A stretch of DNA of 64,000 nt from Dendrolimus kikuchii (Eukaryota > Arthropoda > Insecta > Lepidoptera > Lasiocampidae), in contig CM034391.1 of NCBI GenBank assembly GCA_019925095.2, positions 2,445,051-2,509,050 of the forward strand, given 5' to 3'. A model generated the notes under the pieces. It was not told the origin of the DNA and did no database searches. It worked only from the letters and a program-made list of their open reading frames with translations. Shown here piece after piece: positions 33,823-45,354 of the stretch. How positions within the stretch are numbered: the first letter of the stretch is position 1; every line of letters begins with the position of its first letter. Position numbers and translations under genes: made by a program.

Positions 33823-33911
<89 letters not shown>
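33823..33911. repeat. (GA)n microsatellite
   Basis: About 44 ga units with one aa interruption, followed by a (gtgc)n-like stretch. Confidence 0.95.
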
Positions 33912-33913
<2 letters not shown>

Positions 33914-33977
33914 TTGTGTGCGCGTGCGCGTGTGCGCGTGTTGTGCGTGTGGGTGAGGTTGTCTATCGATTACACTA

Positions 33978-34228
33978 AGTCATAAAAAAGCGGTCTGTAC
34001 TTTTGATAACACCCCTTTTTCGATGCGCCGAATCCGAATCAATTTTGTCCATACTCCCTCAAAATTTTGAGGACGTACGAACCAAACTGACCACAGGTTC
34101 GGTCTTTTGGTTGATACACCCTCAAATTTTTTAGGGTGTTGGAACAGATTCGGATTCAGCGCATCGAAATATATGAGAATAAATGGGTCTGCTCAAAAGT
34201 ACAGACCACTTTTTTGTGGGCCGGTGTT
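33978..34228. repeat. MITE with long imperfect TIRs
   Basis: Ends taaaaaagcggtctgtac and gtacagaccacttttttgtg are inverse. Inner pairs cgatgcgccgaatccgaat / attcggattcagcgcatcg and accctcaaatttttt/aattttgagg also pair. About 250 bp, non-coding. Related to 12936-13470. Confidence 0.7.
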
Positions 34229-34844
34229 ATAAGTGAATATACCATGCAAATTTAATTTAAATAACTTTAAGTTGTAACCTAAATTGAGTTCACTATCTCG
34301 CTCGCGCATTAGCGCAGTTTTGATATAAATTAACAGAACTTACGACAAATCCGTGCCCCAGAAGACCGCATCTTACCTACGTACATATTTACAAATTAGA
34401 TACATAGATAACACTTTGCACACCAAAATATACAATTACAAAAAAAACATATTTACAATTTCTAGGCAAGACAATAGGCGGCCTAATCGCTTCCAACCTA
34501 AATGAAAGGGAATTCTTAGTTGACCTGACTATGAAAGTGATGCAGGAAAGAGGGGCAATAGATACCTAAATATTTGAGCTAATTTGAAAATAGTTTCATC
34601 AACTTAAGTATTATTCATCAGATAGCGAGTAACAGAGTTCAAAAAGTAATATCCAATTTTTCTTTACAGTGACAAAACTCACGGTTGCGATGGCGTTTCG
34701 GCACGGCTAGGCACAGGACTCGACCGGCCCTCGACCGATGGGCAAGACGTCAGGTGGACGCCTCGACGCTGGAGTCAGAGCGCAACGGCTCGTTAATAGA
34801 AGGTAAAGGAACACTCAACAGAATTACTGACAAAATAATAATAA
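34229..34844. other. No gene seen
   Basis: AT-rich with a short GC-rich stretch at 34681-34800. The plus-strand frame there (34685-34924) has no motif and ends in the neighbouring LINE tail. Confidence 0.4.
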
Positions 34845-34856
34845 ACAAATATTATA

Positions 34857-35371
34857 CATACATACATAACTTCACGCCAGTTCCCTTGCGGGCTTATTCT
34901 TACACACCTCACTTGCTTCTTTGACATTCATAACTCTTGTCATGCACGCTCGTCTGTTCTTAAGGCTCCTGACATCACCTTCTGCTAGTACACGATCAAT
35001 TTGATCACGGAAGGTGTGCCGTGGCCTTCCACGACTTCTGCATCCATCCACTTTTGCATTGTATATCTGTTTAGTCATTCTTTCATCATGCATTCTTTCC
35101 ACATGCCCGAACCACCGGAGCATTCCTTTGCTGACTTTCACCCCGACACTCTCTTTCAGACCAACTCTCTTTCTTACTTCGGTATTACGAACGCGGTCCG
35201 CGAGTGTCACTCCGCAGATTTTGCGCAGTGCTCGCATCTCGACTTCGTTTACTCTACTTTCATGCTCTCTCTTCCATACCCGTAGGTACCAGCACCGCGT
35301 TGTGTATGGCAAGCTCGGCCTTCTGGCTGAGGTTCTTAGCGCCTAGAAGTTTACCTAACGCTCCATTTACA
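34857..35371 (-). mobile_element. RTE-type LINE, 3' end
   Basis: Minus-strand RT C-terminus (VWKREHESRVNEVEMRALRK, GMLRWFGHVERM). A deletion removes WRSVVRAYP before ARELA. The 12-bp duplication acaaatattata is at 34845-34856 and 35372-35383. Confidence 0.85.
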
Positions 35372-35383
35372 ACAAATATTATA

Positions 35384-35734
35384 TCTCATTATAATTATAC
35401 GCGAGAAGGGATGCTTAAGGATTGTCCATTAGAGTCATCCGGCAGTCGATAGATACTGTTTACCGCGGGTGGACACCGCGGTAATATCCAAAAAAAGTCA
35501 CGTGATTAACGGGTGAATGTTGCATGATCTTTGAATTGCCGAGTTCTAGGTCTTGACGTAAACAACTTCGAGCGGTGGATTATCACCGAGTGGTACATTT
35601 GTCGTAAGGCAATCGGGTGCTGGTCGGGTGCAGGGGTAGCTGTAATAAATCTACACGCCATAATAACTATATGTAGGTTCACGCCGGCCAAATGACCAGG
35701 AATAACACAATAATAATCTGAAATATTAGAGTCA
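35384..35734. other. No gene seen
   Basis: A mixture of unplaced repeat-like pieces. No exon supported. Confidence 0.35.
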
Positions 35735-35830
35735 AAGTTTATTACACTAGAATTATTACAATTACGATATTAAATATTGCACACTAATACACAGAAATAT
35801 TAGGACAACTCCAAGTGCTCTATCCACGTC
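35735..35830 (-). repeat. LTR 3'-end fragment
   Basis: Inverse of about 33675-33775, sharing tattaggacaactccaag. About 2 kb apart, opposite orientation. Confidence 0.45.
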
Positions 35831-36059
35831 GTTTGTTTGTTTGTCGTTGTGGACCAGCAGTCACCATAGCTACCGCTTGATTAGTTTCACTTTCTTCAAC
35901 CGATGAACGTAAAATATATCGTATTAGGCGATTTTTTAACGTTAATCATGGTAGCGTTCGGAGCGTTTGCTTTTTTTCTCCACTTCGTGCGGTCTTCCGC
36001 ATCGATTGCTGCGAGACCTTGGTTGGTACACATGTTATCACTCACGACCTGCAGCTAGA

Positions 36060-36215
36060 ATTGCTAGGGCCCCCTTCCCTCACCCCTCTTCCTTCCTCCC
36101 TTCCATTCCCTTTCTCTATCTCATCCATCCTATACCACGCATCACCTGTATTCTATCTTAGGGCTAACAACGCTTTGATACCGCCCCTGGTATTGCAAAT
36201 ATCTATAGGCGACAC
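36060..36215 (+). repeat. S-related retroposon fragment
   Basis: ccttccctcacccctcttcc followed by gcaaatatctataggcgacac, again the shared 3' tail on an unrelated upstream body. Confidence 0.45.
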
Positions 36216-36755
36216 TAACCAGGCAGGACGTATTACCTGCTTAGCAGCTTGAACAAAATAAAACACCTATGTTTTCGAGACAAATTGCTAACATAATTCA
36301 ATTTTTTCTAGTGAAATCTATTTGTCCGTTCTATTAGTTAGCAAACAAATTTAATCATAAATTTTACAACGAAGCAAGCGACTAATATCCTACAAATCAG
36401 AAAAGAGTTATCGTCTGCACAGCAGATCTAAATCTAACACTATTCACACTGGATAGGGCGCCTTAGGCGCTTATAGTTCAAGGGTCATCGTAGGAAGGTA
36501 TACTCGATAAAGTAGGGACAATGTGTCGAAAGTGTTAATAACTAAGATGCTGTATATTTTGTAAAAAAATCAAAACAGATTTAAGCAAAATATGAAAAGA
36601 CAGATAAATATGCAATAAAATAATTTTTAGCTAGAAGTATTGCAAAACAGCACATATAAACATCAATAACAGGTTACGAATCGATGTACGTAGAATAGGA
36701 AGTACTCGTTTTAGCTTATATGGTAAGTTCTTTAAATCATGAATTAAATCAAGCA
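36216..36755. other. No gene seen
   Basis: AT-rich spacer. A pre-existing ttctttaaatca (36727-36738) lies 29 bp before the LINE target copy. Confidence 0.4.
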
Positions 36756-36767
36756 TTCTTTAAATCA

Positions 36768-37067
36768 AGAATGCTCCGGTGGTTCGGGCATGTGGAAACA
36801 ATGCATGATGAAAGAATGACTAAACAGATATACAATGCAAAAGTGGATGGATGCAGAAGTCGTGGAAGGCCACGAAACACCTTCCATGATCAAATTGATC
36901 GTCTACTAGCAGAAGGTGATGTCAGGAGCCTTAAGAACAGACGAGTGTGCATGACAAGAGTTATGAATGTCAAAGAAGCAAGTGAGGTGTGTAAGAATAA
37001 GCCTGAAAGGCGCTCTGTTGTTCGTGCCTACCCCGCAAGGGAACTGGCGTGAAGTTATGTATGTATG
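36768..37067 (+). mobile_element. RTE-type LINE, 3' end
   Basis: Starts agaatgctccggtggttc and ends with a short (atgt)n tail. Duplication ttctttaaatca is at 36756-36767 and 37068-37079. Confidence 0.85.
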
Positions 37068-37079
37068 TTCTTTAAATCA

Positions 37080-39090
37080 TCTTCTGCAGTGGAACTTAGT
37101 TTGAATAAAATCTTTTGAAATTGAATAATGAATACACAAAAAACTTTTATTCGTTTTCATTAAAATGAACAACATCTGTTCAGTAATTTTAGTGATATTG
37201 GGTATTTTCGATTCAATGTTCTTTATGGTTTCGTAGTCAAATGACGAAAACACAGGACATTTCTCAAATCTACGGAACCCGTCATAGTTTGTAGGCTGAC
37301 ATGCTCTTGTCTGATTTCTTATATCTACTAACGAATTATTATTCAGTACTGGAGATATTTTCTTATATCTTGATTATAATCGTTATGTCTTTATTAATAA
37401 ATCGTAAGATAATGTCTTTTTAAGATTATCTAAATGAGCTAGTTATTAATTTCGTAATCCACTATCAACATTGGTAAAGCTACTGATAGTTTAATAATGA
37501 AATTATTCTTAAATAATCAATAAATTCATACGTGTAAATGAAAGACGAATTCGCTTTATGTCAGACTCTTTATAAATAAATAAAACACAAAAAACAGTTG
37601 CTCAGTTGTCTTTCTTTTTTCTGACATGTAAGAAGCGTTTGACACGGTGAACAACAAGATTTGTTTGATATTCCTTTACACTACATAAATACATTTTAAA
37701 ATAGACACATTACCTCGTTTATTAGTTTAGTTCGTCACGTTTTCTTTTTATCTTAGAAAGAATGAGATATTTTCGTTGTATTATAGGTGTAGGTTGCGTC
37801 AAGGACGTTAATTTGTACCGATGTTATTAATCAGAGCTTGTCACGTAATTTCGCTTGGTTACTTCTAATTTATAAAAGATTTCCATGTTCATTAACGTGC
37901 TTGATAGTAAAATTAATAATAGGTCCATTCTCAAAGTCACAAGGCTTGCTTTTCAGATATATTATATTTGCCAATAACTGCTCTCTGGATTTTTGTAAAA
38001 CTTCAAACTGTACACATTATGCTAGCGTCTGATAAAAAGTAGATATTACAGATTATGTAAGAATTCCTAAGATCAGAACTGATTTTTTATAAGAGTGGAA
38101 ATATGTGTAGAATAAAAGTGCGTCTTTGATTTTTTTTCCAATTTTGCAAATATCTATTTGTCTTTTTCTAGCAATTATTACATTGGGAGTTGTTTTTTGG
38201 GTCTGCGTCCCCACTTAAGCTACACCAATTTGCATGATCTTCAACGTCCTCAGTTGTCAGTCCCACAGCATTTCCTACTTCACGAATTTCAGCCTTCGTT
38301 TCCAGAACTGAAATATCTAGGTATATTTAAACGAAAGAGCCTTCAGGCCGTGAATAAAACATACCACCAATAATTGTCAATTAGATTACAATCATATTGA
38401 CTTCTGATACGCAATACATATCTATTTTAATAATGATTCTGATTTGTGGCGTCTCTCTGTCTACAACTGAATAAAAGTCATAAACAATTCAAATTGTACT
38501 GGTTTAGTAAATTCCAATATTTATGGCGAATAGGTGTTAATCTCTCATCAAACGATATCAATTGGACATCAGAGCTATTAATTTCAAATATATCAAGCGA
38601 GATTAGTTATTGGATTATCTCCAAGTATTTTAAATATTATATTCTGTTTTGTATTTTATATTCTCTACAGCATGTTTATTACCTGGTGAGCGGTCTACTT
38701 TATCTACATTTCAAATTATTGCAGATGAAGAACTACGTATATAACCTAAGCATATACTTAAAAGGCTATCGTACTTATTATTAATTATAGCAACTGCTAC
38801 TTAGCGCACGTCAGAATATGATAAATATTAATACTTCTAGTACTCGATTAATCATATCGCCAATTTAATATGAAGTTTATTTTTTCAACATGAACTGTTT
38901 TATGAAACGCATACCTTTACCTAGTTAGTTCCAAATATATGGTGTTTGTATTATATTTTAGGAGGTAGTAGGCATAGGATGCTACTAGTCTAACTATACT
39001 ATAATAAATATATAAATGATTCGAGTTTGTATATTGTGTTTAAAAATGTGAAAAAACCAGGGGCATAACGGACCAGGAGATAGTGAAAAT
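37080..39090. other. 2 kb AT-rich stretch, no gene seen
   Basis: Both strands were checked. Open frames at 37838-38032, 38158-38373 and 38446-38784 (+) are made of AT-rich codons without motifs or splice sites. This is the largest block in the window with no recognised repeat and could hold non-coding host sequence. Confidence 0.4.
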
Positions 39091-39094
39091 GCAA

Positions 39095-39297
39095 TTTTTA
39101 GAATTTTTGTCTATCTGTCTGTCTGTTAGAGCATCACGTGAAAACTACTGAACGGATTTAAATGAAACTTGACATAGAATTAGCTTATATCCCAGTGCGT
39201 AACTTAGGATACATTTTATCCCGGTAAATGAAGTAGTTTCCTTTAAACTGACGAATTAGCAAAATAGATGGCGCTGCGATTGCGTTTTTTCAATTCA
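39095..39297 (+). repeat. Helitron-like 5' fragment
   Basis: tgtctgtctgttagagcatcacg ... aaaactactgaacggattt ... aatgaaacttgac follows the order typical of Helitron 5' regions. It ends at a SINE and no CTAG end was found. Confidence 0.4.
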
Positions 39298-39610
39298 CTT
39301 TTTTTTTATTGCAGGAGATCAGCAGACAGGCATACGGCCCACTTGATGGAAAGCGGTTACCATCGCCTATGGACATTTGCAACACCAAAGTTGCTACAAA
39401 TGCGCTGCTGCTCTCTTAAGGGAGACTGGAACCTGGTCACTAATGCTGGAACACAACTTAAGGTTGTTATGGCGACATACTTTAGACCAGGGGTGGTAGC
39501 CATCCAGTCGGGCAAATGCCCTTCCACCTGGCTGTGGGTTGTTAAGTAGCCTCTTACGACAGGCCGCCCGGCCGCAGGAAATTGTATTCTTTCTCCGTTC
39601 CTGCACAGAT
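39298..39610 (-). mobile_element. Family S SINE
   Basis: Full length. The tac of a canonical region is changed to an in-frame stop in one reading, of no consequence for a SINE. Confidence 0.8.
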
Positions 39611-39732
39611 ATAACTCACTCACTAACAAATACCTACGTTGTCATAAACAACATGTCATTCATTGTATTACCTCAAATCAGGTTGGCTTCGACTCGCCTC
39701 TATCTTTTGCTGGGCAGTTGTGTAGACATAGG

Positions 39733-40035
39733 AGTTTTTGACGGGAACTGAAAGGAGATGTTGTGCTGTGCAGTTTTATTTTCTAAAAATGTGTAAAATT
39801 ACTCTCAAATGAACAATAGTTGTAGGTTATTGATAGTTTTTGAGTAGTAATTATGTGTTTTGTGAGAAATGTGAACTGTAAAGTCAAATGTGGCCTTTTG
39901 AGTTGTCACAAGAACTCCGTTGAATGGCACTAGCTGATAACCTACAGTTCAGCTGTGCTACACATAGGTTTACGAAAATGAAGTAATTACATTGAATCTA
40001 AGATCTGGCTTAAAGGCCTAGCTGCCAAGCCATAA
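39733..40035 (+). repeat. Family G repeat
   Basis: Complete second-subfamily copy, from gggaactgaaaggagatg to ggcttaaaggcctagctgc. Confidence 0.7.
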
Positions 40036-40196
40036 AATCCAACAAAAAAAAATGTGTAGACATATGGCATTGTTTATTTGTAATTATTATATGTAAAAAA
40101 ACCGAATAAAGTTTTTGTGTAAGCAAAATAAAGCTTCTTTCTACTTGACATGCGGCTACGCCGTGGGGTTATAGTGGTATTATATAATTGACTTCA

Positions 40197-40467
40197 TACA
40201 TACATACATACATAACTTCACGCCAGTTCCCTTGCGGGGTAGGCACGAGCAACAGAGCACCATGTAGGCTTATTCTTACACACCTCACTTGCTTCTTTGA
40301 CATTCATAGCTCTTGTCATGCACGCTCGTCTGTTCATAAGGCTTCTGACATCACCTTCTGCTAGTACACGATCAATTTGATCATGGAAGGTGTGTCGTGG
40401 CCTTCCACGACTTCTGCATCCATCCACTTTTGCATTGTATATCTGTTTAGTCATTCTTTCATCATGC
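40197..40467 (-). mobile_element. RTE-type LINE, 3' end
   Basis: Carries MHDERMTKQIYNAK onward. Duplication ataattgacttca at 40184-40196 and 40468-40480 (13 bp). Confidence 0.85.
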
Positions 40468-40480
40468 ATAATTGACTTCA

Positions 40481-40876
40481 GTTTTTAATAAATGGTATTT
40501 GTTTAGTTTTTCTATTTCCCTACCTCCTATATTATGGTCTGATGGTACTATTATGTGTATTAAAAATGTTTTGTTATTCGTTTTGTCTACGTAGATAAAG
40601 TCTGGTCTGTTGTGTCATACTGTGATGCCTGTTTGAGCCGGCATTTCCCATAGTATCTTGGCTTGATTATTTTCTTTAACTTGTGGTATAATATATAGAA
40701 CAACTAGCTAAAATATAGTACTATATTGTTACAACTCAGGTCCCAACAAACACAAAATCCACCTGCATATTACCCGTCGGCATTTGAACTAATAACATTA
40801 AAATTCTTTTATGGTCGTCTTTGTTTGTTTAATTATTGGCATATGGTCTATTGTTGCATTTGAATCATTAGCCAGG
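40481..40876. other. No gene seen
   Basis: gtctacgtagataaagtctgg and gttatatggtcta segments suggest an old retroelement RT region, but no readable frame remains. Confidence 0.3.
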
Positions 40877-41148
40877 TGTTACGGATTTAAAGTACAAGCT
40901 GATTCTAGGAAATTCGGTCCACGCTTCCGGGCGGACATATTGCGAGAAGCGAGACGTGTGTACTACAATCGGGAATCTAATAAGTGACGGACGTAGCGCG
41001 CTTTATTGAATTACGACCTTCTGCATTACGTTTGGACTTGTTGTGTTCGGTTATATTTGTACCTGTGTTATACGTGTTTGTATAGTTCTAATAAACTCTA
41101 TATTGTAATTCTAACGGCATTTTAATTCGAATCTCGCGACTCGTAACA
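40877..41148 (+). repeat. Solo LTR, tgttacgg...ctcgtaaca
   Basis: 272 bp with inverse ends tgttac/gtaaca, a polyadenylation signal (ctaataaactcta) and strong similarity over the 3' half to 19315-19695 and 14040-14349. No flanking duplication is obvious. Confidence 0.65.
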
Positions 41149-41570
41149 ATATTATATATTGTAGTACAGTTGGGAATCTTAGTTACGAGTCACGTATTTT
41201 ACTGGGCAATTCGTATGAAAAAAAATCTATTAATACCGAGGTCTTTTGCTTTCTAGGTACTGGTTAATATATGACATCAGGTCCTACAAGTAATACCAAT
41301 GGTAAACTAAATTAATGGACCATATAAATGAAACGCATTCTACTATACCCGTGTCAGGGCCTAAGGGAAATCACAAAAGAAACATCAACAAAAAAAGTTC
41401 GTATATAAGGTAATAAAGAGGTCGAAACCAGCTAAACCCAATTTTAGGTATAATGTATTATTAAGCCTCTGAAATCTTCAAATAAATCCCTACAATCTGA
41501 CTATGGTGTCAATTTGTTATTATGTAGGAATTTCTTCTATTCTCTCAAATTCAAAAGTTTTTATTCAAAA
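41149..41570. other. No gene seen
   Basis: AT-rich spacer, no supported feature. Confidence 0.4.
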
Positions 41571-41965
41571 CTAGCTGACCCGGCAAACATCGTACCGCCT
41601 CAGAATCAATAAATAAAAAACGTTGATTTCTGAACGACGGGACGAACATCAAACGTTTGACATACACAAAAATGAAAAAAAAACTTCACTTTTAAATTTA
41701 ATTTTATTTCTGAACGACTTTTAAATTTAATTGATTTCTAAACGACGGGGCGAACATCAAATGTTTGACAGGTAGGAATAGTTTCTAAGGGAAAGCGAAA
41801 TTGTTGTTTTTACTATATTCCAAGCATTTTTTTCATATTTACTCACCTTTTAAACCTTTCCTGGACTTCCACAAATAATCAAAACCAAAATAAGCCAAAT
41901 CAGTCCAGCCGTTCTCGAGTTTTAGCAAGACTAACGAACAGCAATTGATTTTTATATTATATAGA
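41571..41965 (-). mobile_element. Helitron-like element
   Basis: Inverse of 5093-5486: starts ctagctgacccggcaaac and ends near tatatagataga. The interior shows a small direct duplication of gatttctgaacgacgggacg (41628-41770). Confidence 0.75.
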
Positions 41966-42078
41966 TAGATAAGTTTTGCTGGAGAAAACTTTTTGAAGGA
42001 AATATTAAAAATAAACTAACTTGTAAATAAAATAAAATAATGACTACTGCCACTAGCCGACGGTAGTTCCTCATAATA

Positions 42079-42240
42079 GTTATCGCGAAAAAAAAGGAAT
42101 TCGATATGAGTAATGTATGTATGTATGTATGTGTGTATGTGTGTATGTATGTATGTGTGTATGTATGTATGTGTGTATGTATGTATGTGTGTATGTATGT
42201 ATGGGTATCGGTATATAGTATGGGTTACTGTTTTACGACA
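42079..42240. repeat. First copy of a duplicated (TATG)n block
   Basis: ttatcgcgaaaaaaaaggaattcg, (tatg)n, then tatagtatgggttactg. The same order recurs at 42508-42632. Confidence 0.75.
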
Positions 42241-42437
42241 CGACACACCTTCCATGATCAAATTGATCGTGTACTAGCAGAAGGTGATGTCAGAAGCCTT
42301 AAGAACAGACGAGCTTGCATGACAAGAGTTATGAATGTCAAAGAGGCAAGTGAGGTGTGTAAGAATAAGCCTAAATGGCACTCTGTTGTTCGTGCCTACC
42401 CCGCGAGGGAACTGGCGAGAAGTTATGTATGTATGTG
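42239..42437 (+). mobile_element. RTE-type LINE, 3' end
   Basis: Short copy starting at acgacacaccttccatg, with the RT end ARELA followed by aagttatg in place of the stop-containing tgaagttatg (gcgagaag). It lies between the two copies of the (tatg)n duplication. Confidence 0.75.
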
Positions 42438-42440
42438 TAT

Positions 42441-42500
42441 GTACAAGCGTAACTTGCTTAATTTGGGGATATACAATGTGTGTGTTTGTCTGCCGATTAT
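42441..42500 (+). repeat. tRNA-derived SINE, 3' part
   Basis: tacaagcgtaacttgcttaa ... gtttgtctgccgatta matches the end of 5957-6192. Confidence 0.6.
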
Positions 42501-42507
42501 ATTATAT

Positions 42508-42632
42508 AATATTTATCGCGAAAAAAAGGGAATTCGATATGAGTAATGTATGTATGTATGTATGTGTGTATGTATGTATGTGTGTATGTATGTTTGGGTA
42601 TGGATATATAGTATGGGTTATTGTTTTACGCC
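42508..42632. repeat. Second copy of the duplicated (TATG)n block
   Basis: Starts ttatcgcgaaaaaaagggaattcg, same order as 42079-42240 with fewer tatg units. Confidence 0.75.
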
Positions 42633-42639
42633 GAATAAA

Positions 42640-43298
42640 ATTTTTCGACATTTTAAACACGAGGCCCCTAGGAGTGCGAGGTCGCAGGCGATGCCGACGC
42701 CACCTCTGTGTAGTACTAAATAGACTTCACCTTCCTGACAATTTTTATTCATCTAAATGAATTAACTTCTTTTTTTAAATTTATGTTTGAAACTTAATAG
42801 CTATTAAAGCCTTATAATATTTTTTCTTCTTTAAATTAATTATATTATAATTTTTTTAAAGTACCAAAATATCAAATTGCATGTAGTGTTTGCCTATAAC
42901 TATACTAACTAACTAACCTATAACTGATTACTGCATTTGTCACGTCTCTTTTTATAAAGCTATGTACATCCTTTGTATTAGTGCGCAAGTAATTGTTGTT
43001 AAACCAAATAAATAATATATAAATATAACCCACTAGTTTCTAAAAAAAAATAACTATGAGAAAAACAGACGAACAAAGGACATGCATAAAGGTCTAGTTT
43101 TTGCCAAAATGGCTACCTTAAAAATGAAATATAAAAATTAGCATGCTTAAAACGGCCCGTCTCTGTTGAACTAAAAAGTTACGTAGTAGGTACTAATATT
43201 AGTTCCAGAGACTGTCGTAAGTGACGCTTGAAATTTATACAAATATAGTGTTCTTTATATGCAGTCAGACTAAATGTGAAAAATTTCTTTGTGTGCAG
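42640..43298. other. Upstream of the innexin exon; no gene seen
   Basis: AT-rich, probably intron or 5' flank of the innexin gene. No TATA box or initiator is claimed, because the first visible exon begins at an acceptor site. Confidence 0.4.
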
Positions 43299-43497
43299 GG
43301 AATCGGGTGCGTGCTGGGGCCGCCGTGTGAGGTACGCTGGCCGCGCTGCTGCGGCTGTGGCAGTGCCGGGGGCGGCGGGCGTGGCAGGCGCGGGCGCGGG
43401 GGCGGGCGCGGGCGCGTGGCGGCGGCGGGAGCGCGCGCCGCAGCCGCGCAGGCCCATGGAGATACTCACCAGCATCTATGCGCTACTCTCCGGCGGG
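43299..43497 (+). CDS. inx: Innexin, exon with start codon (coding from 43456)
   Basis: Innexins form gap-junction channels between invertebrate cells. This exon follows a good acceptor (ctttgtgtgcag) and ends at donor gtaaga (43498). The likely start ATG is at 43456-43458 and gives 14 codons, MEILTSIYALLSGG, in phase 0 with the next exon. That makes about 21 residues before the conserved DS-x-x-FRLH, as in other innexins. The preceding 157 bp are very GC-rich and probably 5' UTR. The same frame is open back to 43276, so an N-terminal Ala/Gly/Arg-rich extension cannot be excluded. An upstream non-coding exon is implied by the acceptor. Confidence 0.7.
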
Positions 43498-44656
43498 GTA
43501 AGATTACTTACTTGACCACCATCCTATTGCCGAGGTTGGGATTCCTATTTGTAGGGTAATGGACAGTATACCTACCATGCACGTTGCAACAATATGTATT
43601 TTAGGTTAGAAAAACTGTCTAATAATGATGCATGCAAACTCGTCTTAAACTAAATTTACTCATCGCGACTCTTTCAATGCACATCTACGTATTCGATTGG
43701 TATTTGGCAATTAGAATAACTTAGCACATTAAAGTTGTGTAAACATTTTGAAGTTGTTTGTCACCATGTTTTATACAAACAAATCAAAATTAATTTATAA
43801 CAAGAAGAAAAAAAAGCATCGGGTTATTTTTTAAATTATTTTATTTAAGTTTATGGCTTGGCAGCTAGGCCTTTAAGTCAGATCTTAGTTTACATTATAG
43901 TTTCTCCATTTTCTTAAGCCTATGTGTAGCACAGCTGAACTGTAGGTAATCAGCTAGTGCCATTCATCGGAGTTCTTGTGACAACTCAAAAGGCCACATT
44001 TGACTATACAGTTCACATTTCTCACAAAACACATAATTACTACTCAAAAACTGGCAATACTCTACAACTATTGTTCATTTTAAAGTAAATTTACACATTT
44101 TTAGAAAATAAAATTGCACAGCACAACATCTCCTTTCAGTTCCCGCCAAAAACTCAGCATCGGGTTTATTTATACTAAACACAGATTGTATTCTAGACAG
44201 AGTAGAGAACTGGCCGTTGGGAGTCATATACGCCCTCCGGTAGCCTCCTTCCGGGCCCAGTAATAGTGCGCAAATGCATTCCACCAGCATTATAAAAAAA
44301 GGATAAATGTATGTCATGAAGTGAGCATGTTATAATTCTTACTAATGTCATTTGTCAAATTGGTATTTTTTTTTGCCATATTTATCTTATGCCTTTATGC
44401 CTCTGACAACGTGTATACAATTTCGTGAGAATCTGTTCGTTCGTTTCGTGAAAGCTTTATAAACAAACAAACTCACATTCGCATTTATAATATTAAGTTA
44501 GGATTAGTTAAGATATCAAAGTACCAAAACCCGAAAAACTTTGTTACAATTTTAACAATATAACTTTATACAGACCGCAATATTATCAAAGATTCAACAA
44601 ATGATCCTTGAATAACAAAATTTAATTAAAAATTAATGAGGATGTCTTTTCTACAG
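43498..44656. other. Innexin intron 1
   Basis: From donor gtaaga to acceptor tttctacag. Contains the family G repeat at 43848-44156 and, at about 44380-44500, the inverse of a Helitron-like 5' region (attctgttcgttcg, aaactcacattcgcattt). Confidence 0.65.
43848..44156 (-). repeat. Family G repeat in innexin intron 1
   Basis: Complete second-subfamily copy, inverse of 39733-40035, ending tcagttcccgccaaaaactc. Confidence 0.7.
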
Positions 44657-44793
44657 CAAGGGGTAAATCCGAGAATCGATTCCATAGCTTTCCGCCTGCA
44701 CTGCGGCGCTACGACCGCAGCCTTACTGGCCGCGAGTGCGGCCTTAACCACGCGCCATCTAGTGGGAAACCCTATAGACTGCATACACACAAG
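44657..44793 (+). CDS. inx: Innexin, exon encoding transmembrane segment 1
   Basis: 137 bp between acceptor tttctacag and donor gtgagg (44794). It encodes 45 codons plus two bases of a split codon. The peptide contains IDSIAFRLH (the conserved end of the cytoplasmic N-terminus), then the membrane segment GATTAALLAASAALTTRH, then LVGNPIDCIHT, where the cysteine is the first of the two conserved in extracellular loop 1. VGNPIDC-x-HT is the pattern I recall from shaking-B. The membrane segment is unusually rich in alanine compared with the Ile/Leu/Ser-rich segment of known family members. The exon is too short and too rich in coding-strand GC to stand out from ORF length alone. Confidence 0.85.
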
Positions 44794-45057
44794 GTGAGGA
44801 TAGCGTTTATGTTCTGTTTTAGATGACGTAGTTCATAGAGAAAATAATAGATGTCACTGTTACAGTCTTTTTTAATTTTCTTTTTGATCTTGAATTTATA
44901 TATAAAATTTCATGTAGTCTTGGTAAATAAATAAAACCTAATTATTTGAGTTTTTTATTTTCAAATAAAATTGTCTTCTATGACTCTTCCAATAATTCAG
45001 ATTTGTTCTAACAATATATTTGAAACAATAAAACGTCGATAAGTGAATTTAGTCATG

Positions 45058-45354
45058 TAATAAAATTCTTCTTTCTCCGTTCCTGCACGGATGCAATACA
45101 ATTTCAAGTAAGAGGCGATTAATCAACCCTCAGCCAGGCGGTAGGGTACTTGCTCGACTCGATGCCCTGGTCTGGAGTATGCTGCCATAACAACCTTGAG
45201 TTGTGTTCCGGCATTAGTAGCCAGGTTCCAGTCCCACTTTAGAGAGTGGCAGCACGTTGGGAGCACCTTTGGTGTTACAAATGTCTAGGAGATGGTAACC
45301 GTTTTCCACCAGGCGGGCCGACTGCCTTTCTGCTGATTTCATGCAATAAAAAAA
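45058..45354 (+). mobile_element. Family S SINE with inverted head
   Basis: The first 24 bases are reversed (ttctttctccgttcctgcac at 45069 on) relative to the body, which runs forward from gcaatacaattt. Several short deletions follow. The tail is atgcaataaaaaaaa. Confidence 0.7.

Noticed and set aside
37838..38784. Three AT-rich open frames as genes
   Set aside because: Composition is that of non-coding AT-rich DNA, with no motif and no splice sites.
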